Of a stretch of 53,958 bases of DNA, positions 36,942 to 44,846 are shown in pieces. The position numbers and the translations under genes are program-made. The stretch is from Collinsella sp. AM34-10. Its GTDB lineage: Bacteria; Actinomycetota; Coriobacteriia; Coriobacteriales; Coriobacteriaceae. The notes beneath the pieces were generated by a model, which ran no database searches, was not told the DNA's origin, and saw only the letters and a program-made list of their open reading frames with translations. The number at the start of each line of letters is the position of its first letter. Positions within the stretch are counted from its first letter, which is position 1. The DNA lies in assembly GCF_003469185.1 (NCBI RefSeq), contig NZ_QSIL01000003.1, forward strand, positions 233,601-287,558. The letters are read 5' to 3'.

Positions 36942-37661
36942 ATGGCAAAAGAATCCGATAGCTTTGCTAAGAATTTAGCAATTTCGGTTATAACCGGCCT
37001 GTTTACTATTGGCGCCGAAGTGGCTGTAGCCTATTTGGTGCCACAGGTGCAAAATCCGATAGTAGTTAACAATAATGTTGTTGTATCTACAGACGATTAT
37101 GAAAAGGCAACTGACCGAATCCAAGAGCTCGAAGATGAGCTTAATGAACTAAAGCGCGTGAGCTTGAACTCGAATAATGGCGGTGGTTCTGTTTCCAGTG
37201 CTGCATCAGATGATTCTAGCCGGGCATTATTGAAAGATAAGCCCGGCTCGTCATCCAATTATTCACAGTCAGGCGATACGAACGCGAAAGATACTGCGGG
37301 AAATCGCTATGACCCCAACCGCTGGGGAATTATTGGATCTTGCTCAGCTTGCAGTGGCTTTGCCGACTACTATTTGGGCGGAAACTATTCCAAGCTGTCC
37401 ATTACCATCGCCCCTTCCAGCACAAATATTGATGGAAAGGGCAACTCTACTTCATTCGAAATTCTTGTTAAATACAAAGGCGATTCCGATTTCAGATGCA
37501 TTCATACTGAAAAAAACATTAGTAAATCGACCTCTCCAATTCAGCTTGAGAACTTAGATATTTCTGGTGCCGAATGGATTGAATTCAAAGCTATAGAAAA
37601 TGTAGATGAGGGCCATTTAAACGGCAACGTACTAATGATTGCGGATGCCATTGTTGGTTAG
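36942..37661 (+). CDS. membrane-anchored coiled-coil protein with NPCBM-like domain
   Basis: A 239-residue protein of no named family. One N-terminal membrane helix (LAISVITGLFTIGAEVAVAYLVP) is followed by a coiled coil (YEKATDRIQELEDELNELK), then a Ser/Gly/Asn linker. The last 110 residues (WGIIGSCSACSGFADYYLGG, LDISGAEWIEFKAI) look like the NPCBM/NEW2 beta-sandwich that binds carbohydrate. GGAG lies seven bases before the ATG. The position as last gene of the capsule locus suggests binding of capsule or another glycan at the cell surface. A/T-richer than wecB. The domain call is by pattern only. Confidence 0.75.
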   Translation: MAKESDSFAKNLAISVITGLFTIGAEVAVAYLVPQVQNPIVVNNNVVVSTDDYEKATDRIQELEDELNELKRVSLNSNNGGGSVSSAASDDSSRALLKDKPGSSSNYSQSGDTNAKDTAGNRYDPNRWGIIGSCSACSGFADYYLGGNYSKLSITIAPSSTNIDGKGNSTSFEILVKYKGDSDFRCIHTEKNISKSTSPIQLENLDISGAEWIEFKAIENVDEGHLNGNVLMIADAIVG

Positions 37662-37775
37662 TTTCTAGCCTACTTGGCGTTTGTGCTTAGAGCTTCTAGC
37701 TGCAACTGTTGTTGATATCCGGAGAAGAAAAATTACTAAGATTGGTTCATAGTCTGTGCGTTTGATAGAAACTAA

Positions 37776-38137
37776 TCGGCCTGCGTTGACATCCGCGGAG
37801 ATGCTGCGGGCGATTCGCTGTTCACGTTCACATTGCTCGCCATTCTGGCCATCGGCTACATTGCCTTCGCCGTGCTGTTTGTCTGCTTCAAGATATTTAT
37901 CGACAGGCTCGTCGCCCGCTGGCGCCATAACGCTTTGACCGAGAGCGAGCGGGCTTGGGCGCAGGACGGGGAGCGGGCAGCCCTGTCGCTGTGAGGGAGG
38001 ACCTGTTCTCTCGAGAGCTGTGAAAAGCCCTCGGCATCGGCAGGCGGGTCAGCTCAGAGGACATAGCTACGATTCTTCTGACGAGGGCTACGTTCGCGGT
38101 CAACGTCGCGACGATGGCGCTGGGCCTCGCTGCTTAG
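37776..38137 (+). pseudogene. remnants of two small coupled genes
   Basis: A frame without a start codon (about 37776-37994) encodes one membrane helix and a basic end (LLAILAIGYIAFAVLFVC, IFIDRLVARWRHNALTES). Its TGA overlaps a GTG (37991) that opens a second frame. That frame is stopped by TGA at 38021 and continues in frame as KALGIGRRVSSEDIATILL to 38137. The overlap and retained codon bias mark decayed genes, not chance. No family recognised. The rest of 37662-38283 shows nothing. Confidence 0.45.
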
Positions 38138-38283
38138 CTACTTCGGGCAGTGTGGCCGCACCTTTTGCCGAAACGGGCGTTCTTTTTGCCGAGTGGCCGC
38201 TGTCGTCCGCTTTCGCTAAAAGCTACAAAGTGGGAAAATGGCCGATGTACCAAAGGCTCGATTGAGGAAGCAGGAGCACTGGC

Positions 38284-39894
38284 ATGTCGCGCAAACCTAA
38301 GCGTCTCGAACCGTTCGGCATCAAGGGGATTGAAGTCTCCAGGTTCCGTGCCATGCACGATCTCGAGATTGGGCTCGGGCAGCTCGTTACCGTGATAGCG
38401 GGACAGAATGGGACGAGCAAGTCCACCATATTGGGCATGCTGGGGCAACCGTTCGGGCTCAGGGACAGGAGGACCATCTTCGGTAGGCCGTTCAGCACCA
38501 AGTTCACGGACATATTCAACATGTCGCCCGATCACGATATCCCGGGCGAGCATCTCTATTACGTCGATTTCAGGGACGAGGCCATTTCCGGATCCCAGGG
38601 GCAGCACGTCCAGGTCAAATCGTTTAAGCGTCCCGCAAAAGACAAATCTTCCATTCGTATCGTGACCGGCTCCTCCCGAGCCAAGGGCGAGGGTAACATT
38701 GACTACCCCGTAATCTACCTCGGCCTGAAAAGGACCAACCCAGTCGGCGAGTTCCTTAACCCGCAGGCCGAGCAGACGGACTTTTCGGAAAGCGAGATCG
38801 AGCGCTTTAACCAGTGGTACGCTCGCGTTATGGTCGACCAGGATAAAACCACCGATGTTGTCAGGATGTCGAAGCACGGCCAGAAGGAGACCCTTCTCGT
38901 CAACACCGCCACCTACGACTACCTCGCCAACTCCGCCGGGCAGGACAACCTTGGACAGATATTGGGCGCCCTCATCTCCTTTGAGCGGCTCGCCGACGCC
39001 ATGGGCGAGGAGTACAGGGGTGGCCTTCTCCTGATCGACGAGCTCGACGTGACCCTGTTCCCCTCCTCCCAGGTGAGACTTTTCGATTTGCTGAAGGAGC
39101 GGGCCGCTGCTCAGAGGGTGCAGGTTGTTTTCACCACCCACTCGATGACGCTCCTTGAGAAGGCCGTCAAGGAGACGCAGGGCAAAAACGATGCGGTTAA
39201 GGTCCTGTATCTCAAGAAGAGGGAGTCCGGGATCAGGCTGACGATAAATCCGCCGATAGACGAGATTCAAGCCGACCTCATGGTTGAGCCGCTGAGGCCG
39301 AAAAAGGGCCCCAAGGTCGAAATCTGGTGCGAGGACGACGAGGCGAAGTGGGTGCTCGGGCAGATAATGCCTTCGCGGCTGAAGCGGAAATGCGATATTG
39401 TCTCCGCGAAGCTCAGCTGCGGCGAGCTGGGAGAGCTCGCCGTTAGGGACATAGCCTCGCTGCGAGGCGTGTGCTTCGTTGTGGACGCCGATTCAAACAG
39501 GGATGCGGCAAAGAAGATAAAGGATTGCGCCAGAAGATTCGTGCTACCCGGAGGCGACAAGTCGCCTGAGCAGTCCATATACGATTTGCTTTGCGGCCTC
39601 TCGGACGAAGACGACTTCTGGAGCAATGGCAGGCATTACACCAAGCAGGTCATGCTCAGCCGATTTGCCGACTCAAAGCGCGACTTCGAGCACAACGGCG
39701 GGGATAAGGAGCGCAAGCACTACAAGAAATGGTTCAGGAGAGAGAAGGCCGAAGGGCTGTGGGGCGAAAACGGCTTGGCTGTCGCCGCCATCTGGAAAGA
39801 GAGGTATGAGTCGGAGATTAGGGACTTTAACGAGAAACTCGAGCGAAGAGTTGACGCAATCATAAAACGGCAGCAGTATGAACGGGAACAATAG
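38284..39894 (+). CDS. ATPase-TOPRIM fusion protein (OLD/PARIS-like)
   Basis: A 536-residue ABC/SMC-type ATPase. Walker A is GQNGTSKST (40-48), Walker B LLLIDELDVTL with Asp252/Glu253, and the switch His286 is in TTHS. From about 340 a TOPRIM-like domain follows: EIWCEDDEAKW with Glu350, and CFVVDADS with Asp401 and Asp403. This is the OLD-family layout of DNA or RNA nucleases in phage defence (GajA of Gabija; PARIS splits it into AriA and AriB). AGGAG seven bases upstream of the ATG. Thirty-seven bases downstream is a Dam-type methylase with a strong SD. There is no helicase as in Gabija. Not a full match to a named system that I recognise. Confidence 0.85.
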   Translation: MSRKPKRLEPFGIKGIEVSRFRAMHDLEIGLGQLVTVIAGQNGTSKSTILGMLGQPFGLRDRRTIFGRPFSTKFTDIFNMSPDHDIPGEHLYYVDFRDEAISGSQGQHVQVKSFKRPAKDKSSIRIVTGSSRAKGEGNIDYPVIYLGLKRTNPVGEFLNPQAEQTDFSESEIERFNQWYARVMVDQDKTTDVVRMSKHGQKETLLVNTATYDYLANSAGQDNLGQILGALISFERLADAMGEEYRGGLLLIDELDVTLFPSSQVRLFDLLKERAAAQRVQVVFTTHSMTLLEKAVKETQGKNDAVKVLYLKKRESGIRLTINPPIDEIQADLMVEPLRPKKGPKVEIWCEDDEAKWVLGQIMPSRLKRKCDIVSAKLSCGELGELAVRDIASLRGVCFVVDADSNRDAAKKIKDCARRFVLPGGDKSPEQSIYDLLCGLSDEDDFWSNGRHYTKQVMLSRFADSKRDFEHNGGDKERKHYKKWFRREKAEGLWGENGLAVAAIWKERYESEIRDFNEKLERRVDAIIKRQQYEREQ

Positions 39895-39931
39895 AGAGGC
39901 CGCTTGTTCGACACATTGAGGAGGTGAGAAG

Positions 39932-40765
39932 ATGGCGACTACGTACACGCCCATCAGGTATCCTGGCGGGAAGACGAAGCTGTACCCCGAGATCAGGGCG
40001 ATCCTCGAGATGAACGACTTGCTTGGGCATCCCTACGCCGAGCTGTTCGCCGGCGGTGCGGGGCTGGCCATCAAACTTCTCCTGAAGGGCGACGTGTCCT
40101 CGATCGTGATTAATGATTACGACCGCGCCGTGTACTGCATGTGGGGTGCCATCGTCAATCACGCCGAAGAGATGTGCGAGTTCATCGACTCCGCCGTCTT
40201 GAACATCGAGACCTGGAAGAAGATGCGCGACATGTACCAGAATCATGACGGGGTGGGTGATTTTGAGCTCGGCAAAGCGGCTTTCTACCTCAACAGGACG
40301 AACGTATCGGGTATCTTGAGTGGCGGCGTCATAGGCGGGCTCGAGCAGACCGGCAACTACAAGATGGACGTTCGCTTCAACCGCAGGACCTTGAAGAAAA
40401 AGGTCATGGACATCGCGGCGCGAAGGGACGACATTGAGGTGACGAGACTCGACGCGGAGGACTTCATCGACGATAGGATGGGCGACTCTGAACTGTTTGC
40501 CTACCTCGACCCGCCGTATGTGCAGAAGGGCCCCGGTCTGTATCGCAGCGCGTTCGACGAGGCGAAGCATAGGTCGCTCGCCCGAAAGGTCGGCGATGCC
40601 AGGAGCAAGTGGGTCGTGACCTACGATGCCGACAAGCTCATCGACGACATCTACGGCAATTACGAGCGCGGGGACCTAGAGATTAGCTACACGGCCAATG
40701 TGAAGACCGTCGGCAGGGAGAAAATCATTCTCGGACCGGGCCTTGTCTGGCCTGAAGAGCTCTGA
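39932..40765 (+). CDS. DNA adenine methyltransferase, D12/Dam class
   Basis: N6-adenine methylase of 277 residues. The N-terminal RYPGGKTKLYPEI is motif X, YAELFAGGAGLAIKLLL is the SAM-binding motif I, and AYLDPPYVQKGPGLYR contains the catalytic DPPY at 193-196. GGAGGTGAG shortly before the ATG gives strong translation. GATC is the commonest target of this class but the specificity is not readable. No separate restriction enzyme is seen. The upstream ATPase-TOPRIM protein could be its partner, with methylation protecting the host. Confidence 0.92.
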   Translation: MATTYTPIRYPGGKTKLYPEIRAILEMNDLLGHPYAELFAGGAGLAIKLLLKGDVSSIVINDYDRAVYCMWGAIVNHAEEMCEFIDSAVLNIETWKKMRDMYQNHDGVGDFELGKAAFYLNRTNVSGILSGGVIGGLEQTGNYKMDVRFNRRTLKKKVMDIAARRDDIEVTRLDAEDFIDDRMGDSELFAYLDPPYVQKGPGLYRSAFDEAKHRSLARKVGDARSKWVVTYDADKLIDDIYGNYERGDLEISYTANVKTVGREKIILGPGLVWPEEL

Positions 40766-40785
40766 CGCTTGGGGCTCACCCCCAC

Positions 40786-40819
40786 TATGTTTCAAAAATG
40801 CTACACTTTTTGAAACATA
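40786..40819. repeat. 13-bp perfect inverted repeat after the methylase
   Basis: TATGTTTCAAAAA (40786-40798) and TTTTTGAAACATA (40807-40819) with an 8-base loop, 21 bases after the methylase stop. It may be the operon terminator, as the arm itself contains T5, or an operator or end of a mobile element. Confidence 0.7.
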
Positions 40820-41291
40820 ACCCAAAAGTTGAGCCTTGATGCGCTGCCCTAAACCCTCCTTACCGTTCGCCTGCGTTTGCATTGGTGCTGAACGCAGCTA
40901 GGATATGCGCGTCGCGACAGCCCATCTTACGGCCGCGGTCGGCGGCTGGCCTTTATCGAACGGGCGTGAACGTCGAGCCCTGTGAAAGTGTTAGCATTGT
41001 TCATCGAATGCCCCTTCCATGAATGCGGCGTAGGCGCTGGTTGTTTGAACGCCATTATTGTCGGCCTAATCCGCGGATAAGCATGCAGGAGGGTTTCCCG
41101 GCTTTTCATGTCCTGCTCATAGCGTCTTGCTTTTGTTTTTCTGATGTTGCCAAGACTTATCCGGTTTCGAGCTTTTGTCCGATAAATCTCTTGCTGTTCG
41201 TCCAGATCCATTGATTTGGCAATCGTTTGGGCTTTTTAGCACGGTATCCTTCGAGTGTAACCAGAACTGTATTTCCTTGGGAGGCGAATCT
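40820..41291. other. gene-poor stretch with an insertion-sequence fragment
   Basis: Apart from the IS110 fragment at 40927-41004 no gene is recognised. Short frames on both strands lack start signals and family resemblance. In IS110 elements the bridge RNA comes from the non-coding end beside the transposase start, so 41005-41200 might hold its remains; I see no defined structure. Confidence 0.4.
40927..41004 (-). pseudogene. IS110-family transposase, N-terminal fragment
   Basis: GGAAGGGG and an ATG at 41004 open a frame reading MNNANTFTGLDVHARSIKA, the start of IS110-type transposases (GLDVHxxSI holds the first catalytic Asp of the DEDD domain). It loses similarity after about 19 residues and stops at 40927. 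The rest of the element is gone. It marks past insertion and deletion in this island. Confidence 0.65.
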
Positions 41292-41972
41292 ATGCAGACA
41301 TTGATGCCTCTTCGCACGACTGACGGACTTGATAAAAAGGACCTTGGCATAGGTAAAAAGTGACTCGCGAAAGACGGGGCTCGCCGTAAGCTGATTTGGG
41401 AATTGATACTGAAAATTGAATATAGCATTCAGGATTTCAACGCGACAATCGAAGGCAGGTTCAGCGGCAAGCCATAGGATGTCGTATACCTTGTTGTTCT
41501 CGACGATTGGATTAAGCGCTCTTATTGGCTGGTCAAGAACTGCCTGCGTGACGATGTCTCGAACGGATTTGAGTTCTCAGATCACGCAAGGCTTGAGCTT
41601 TGCCTGGACTTCTTTGAGTCTATCCGCTCTTTCGTGGTCGAGCACCCAAAAAGAACGAACAAACACCCTAAGTACGAATTCGACGGCGGACGGATTTGTG
41701 CGGATGTCCGCACCAAGTCAATCATGGATGGCTTTCCTAAGGCGAAGCTCTATCGCCTATACATAGAGGGTATCGTAGAGACCGAAAGCGTTCGGGACGA
41801 TGATGTCGTCCTGGCAACAAACTCGGAAGATTGGAACGAGGACGGAGGACTCCATTTCCAAGGGCTTAGCTTTGACATTGGGGGTATTCGAGATGTCGCC
41901 TAGCTCTACATTGATGCTCTTTACGAGCTCGATCGTTACGTATCGAGATTGAGGAAGAAGGACTTCGAGTGA
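41292..41972 (+). pseudogene. unknown gene with three in-frame stops and no frameshift
   Basis: GGAGG seven bases before ATG 41292 opens a frame of 227 codons to TGA 41970. It is broken by TGA at 41361, TAG at 41475 and TAG at 41901, with no change of frame. The product between stops reads like real protein: LAKDGARRKLIWELILK, DDWIKRSYWLVKNCL, HARLELCLDFFESIRSF, GGRICADVRTKSIMDGF. No family recognised. Simple decay by point mutation is the first explanation. The last open part from GTG 41634 (90 residues) might still be made. Confidence 0.6.
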
Positions 41973-42265
41973 GGCGTTCGCCGTAATCTTGTGGCAGCTC
42001 TCGTCGAGGTTTATCCAGTTTTTGATTTTCGCCCGATGAATTATCTTGTCGCTCACGCGGATTTGCCGATTCGGCAATTGGCGAGGGGCTATCAAGGCGT
42101 CGCTTTGGGCATTATTTATAGAATAAAGACGACAGCATGAATTTGAGGATGTTCGCGGGAGATGCGAGGAGATTTTGTAATTCTCTTCTATAGCCTTTGC
42201 ATCAGATTTAACATCGGTTGGTTAATTATGATTCACGCAATCAGCGAAGTTGAATAGAGGTGTTT

Positions 42266-43504
42266 GTGGTTAAGAACTTCTTTGTCACTTGCGGAGTATG
42301 TGGATGCGTGCATCGTTTGCGCGTCCAGGCTGGATTTGTTAATGACTACCCGGTTAGATACTTGTGTCCGCAGTGCCGGAACCGAATCGACGGAGCGGTT
42401 CGCCTTGACCCGAGCTGCGCTTTGATTGATTTTAATCTCGACCCTGGCACGGTTGCCTCCATGGATGGAAATTTAGATTGCGCCCGAGTTATGGTGGAGT
42501 TATCTGGTGAGCTTCCGTCATATAAAATATCAGTAGAACATTGTGCCTGCATGACAAGCCCCTTTATCAGAGCCTCTGGGCTGATTCCGTTTGATGAACT
42601 CAGCGAGCACGTGAGCGATATGGTTTATTGTCTTCATTATTACCGCGAAGACTGGCCTACCCTGAGGACCGCTTTTCAACTGTACTGCGATGGGCATGAC
42701 GATTATGCGGATAAGGTTCTTTCGGAATTCGAACGCAAACTGCTCGACGAGGACAATCGACACTATCCCTTGCTGAGCCGAATCGCGAGAATGTCTTGGC
42801 TCGGTTTCCCCATGATTGCAGGAAGTGACGCGTATGAGCGCGCTGTTGAATGTGAAAAACTCGTTTCTGGTCTAGAGGCAGGGGCGCTTTCCGGCCTAGC
42901 AGGTTACTATCTCAAAACCGATATGAGTGCCAAGTCGCTGCTTGCTGAAATCAACGAAGTTCTGGATTCCGTAGCCGAATCTTATCCGGTTCTCCTCAAC
43001 GGTTTTACTTTTCTTGTGGCGGGAGACGCCTATGACTTGGAAAAGTACGGTACGTTCTGCTGCACTCCTAGTGATATTGAGAAGCTTTATTGTCGGGAAT
43101 ATGAGCTTATTGGCAGCCTGCTTGTTCTGTTTATCGGGCTCGACAACATCGAATGTAACGGGGCGTTCGATGTCATGCCCAAAGGCGTAGACCTAGGTGC
43201 AAAGTCGTTCGACAAACTTTCTACAGCCCCTAAGGCAAAGCGATTCAACGCTGTCGGTACGGGCCCATTTACTGGCCTTATCAAGCAGTGTTGGAATCCG
43301 GTTCTGCGCAATGCATTTAGTCATAATCGGACAGATTTCGATTGCGCGACTCAAGTCATTCGCACTTTGCGTGAGGATGGGACCAACGATTCTCAAGGCA
43401 ACACCTATTTGCTTGAAATGGTTCGCGATTGCATTTTGATGGCTCGGGAAATTATGGTAATTCGTAGTGTCATATTCCATTTCATTGGAAGAGGGCTGTG
43501 GTGA
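42266..43504 (+). CDS. zinc-ribbon protein with HEPN-like RNxxxH C-terminus
   Basis: A 412-residue protein of unknown family. The N-terminus has two CxxC knuckles (CGVC at 9-12, CPQC at 34-37), a probable zinc ribbon. The middle is helical. Near the C-terminus LRNAFSHNRTDF has Arg348 and His353 in the RNxxxH spacing of HEPN ribonucleases, in a helical context, which fits an RNase-type abortive-infection toxin. No antitoxin gene is evident beside it. I chose GTG 42266 with AGAGG five bases upstream; GTG 42260 is also possible. Its position in a defence-like island supports the idea, but it remains a guess. Confidence 0.7.
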   Translation: MVKNFFVTCGVCGCVHRLRVQAGFVNDYPVRYLCPQCRNRIDGAVRLDPSCALIDFNLDPGTVASMDGNLDCARVMVELSGELPSYKISVEHCACMTSPFIRASGLIPFDELSEHVSDMVYCLHYYREDWPTLRTAFQLYCDGHDDYADKVLSEFERKLLDEDNRHYPLLSRIARMSWLGFPMIAGSDAYERAVECEKLVSGLEAGALSGLAGYYLKTDMSAKSLLAEINEVLDSVAESYPVLLNGFTFLVAGDAYDLEKYGTFCCTPSDIEKLYCREYELIGSLLVLFIGLDNIECNGAFDVMPKGVDLGAKSFDKLSTAPKAKRFNAVGTGPFTGLIKQCWNPVLRNAFSHNRTDFDCATQVIRTLREDGTNDSQGNTYLLEMVRDCILMAREIMVIRSVIFHFIGRGLW

Positions 43505-43643
43505 CGATTGGGCTTAACGCTGATGTGTATGCACGGCGTAAATCGTGGTGCATATGTGCGTCAATCATCGTGCTAGGGGTGTGAAAGCGATATGCCATCG
43601 ACGTCATCTCTGGCCATCTCCGTGTTTGCGCTCGCAAGGCAAG

Positions 43644-43666
43644 AATTAAGGTTTACTGCCTTAATT
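43644..43666. repeat. inverted repeat upstream of the DUF2971 gene
   Basis: AATTAAGG (43644-43651) and CCTTAATT (43659-43666) with a 7-base centre, about 80 bases before the start codon. A possible operator for self-control of the gene. The overlapping short frame 43592-43786 is not taken as a gene. Confidence 0.5.
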
Positions 43667-43746
43667 GGCATTGGCGCGTCGACGATCGCGTCTATAAATT
43701 TTTATGAACTGCGATATGGACTCATTGTTATAGCTAGGAGCCAAAC

Positions 43747-44574
43747 ATGGAAACACCCGCCGTTCTCTATCATTATGCAAGCCTAGATACGCTGGCCTTG
43801 ATTCTACATAATCGGACTATCAGGTTCAGCCGGTTAGATAAGGTTGATGACCCACAAGAACAGCGTTCAGCAGACTCTCAAAATCTTGGAAAAATGAAGC
43901 TCGTCAGTTGTTGGACCTCTTCTGATGAGGAGAGCATCCCCATGTGGCGCGAGTATGCTGGAGCTGAATGTGGCGTAAGAATCCAGATGAAGAGTCATCC
44001 GTTTAGGCGGTACTCTGTGTCTACTGAGAGCCTCAATAAGTTATCAAGTGAAGCAGTTCTGAATGCCCTTGGTGGTTCATTTGATGGCCTTCATCTGCCT
44101 CTCGAGGAGTTTTGGGATAAAGACTATTTCTTTTTTGAAACCGCCCGTAATATCAACATGCTTCACAAGGTCGAATATACAAATGACGAGTCCCTTTTAT
44201 TTCCAAAAGTGATTAGCACTTTTGGAAATGGTGGGGTTGAAGCTAAAATACTTGCCCTTGGAGTTCACAAAGCCGCTGCGTGGTCATATCAACAAGAGTG
44301 GCGTTATATCTTGTCAGCCGTTCCAATAGGTATCGCTAGTGTAAGCAATGTCCGAATAGATCGGGTTCAGAGAGCGAATGACATCATACTTGATAAGTGC
44401 AATCCTGGAATCCCGCCCTATTACGATCTCGTTATCTCTGATGAAGCTTTTTCGTCAATGAAGATCGTTTCTTCTCCAAAGATGACAAATGGCAACCGCG
44501 TAATTCTGGACGCGCTGGTAGAGAAATACGCACCAGGCATTGAGGTCGCAGAGAGCTCGATTGAGCTGGCATAG
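43747..44574 (+). CDS. DUF2971 domain protein
   Basis: A 275-residue protein whose first third matches DUF2971: LYHYASLDTLALILHNRTIRFSRL, VDDPQEQ, CWTSSDEESIPMWREYAG. Function is unknown; members are common in accessory islands and near phage-defence genes. Later KAAAWSYQQEWRYIL is also typical of the family. TAGGAGCC precedes the ATG. It is preceded by an inverted repeat and followed by 270 bases without a recognisable gene. Confidence 0.85.
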   Translation: METPAVLYHYASLDTLALILHNRTIRFSRLDKVDDPQEQRSADSQNLGKMKLVSCWTSSDEESIPMWREYAGAECGVRIQMKSHPFRRYSVSTESLNKLSSEAVLNALGGSFDGLHLPLEEFWDKDYFFFETARNINMLHKVEYTNDESLLFPKVISTFGNGGVEAKILALGVHKAAAWSYQQEWRYILSAVPIGIASVSNVRIDRVQRANDIILDKCNPGIPPYYDLVISDEAFSSMKIVSSPKMTNGNRVILDALVEKYAPGIEVAESSIELA

Positions 44575-44846
44575 GTAGGTTCCCACCCTGACAGCTCCTC
44601 TCGAACCCTATCCATAGCTTCATGAAGCGCTTATAGGTTAAGGGCGTTCTCATAGTGGCCTCTAGGCGCCCGAGCCGGACGCTATCTCTACTTTCACCGA
44701 TTGGCAAAACGATTTACACCTAATTATTGGCGCTGCTCAGGGACATTTTCTTTGTTTACGGCTTGATCTCGCTAAACTAATAACTGCTGCTACCAGGGCA
44801 TTTTCTGGTGCACATTCTATTGGCTCCTGCGAAGATCGGAGCGGGT

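Noticed and set aside
38284..40765. Gabija system
   Set aside because: The ATPase-TOPRIM protein resembles GajA, but the second gene is a methylase, not a UvrD-like helicase.
43592..43786. 64-codon plus-strand frame before the DUF2971 gene
   Set aside because: It covers the inverted repeat and overlaps the DUF2971 start; no ribosome binding site and no resemblance.
44432..44707. Minus-strand frame after the DUF2971 gene
   Set aside because: Partly antisense to the gene; the remaining part does not match a transposase or integrase that I recognise.
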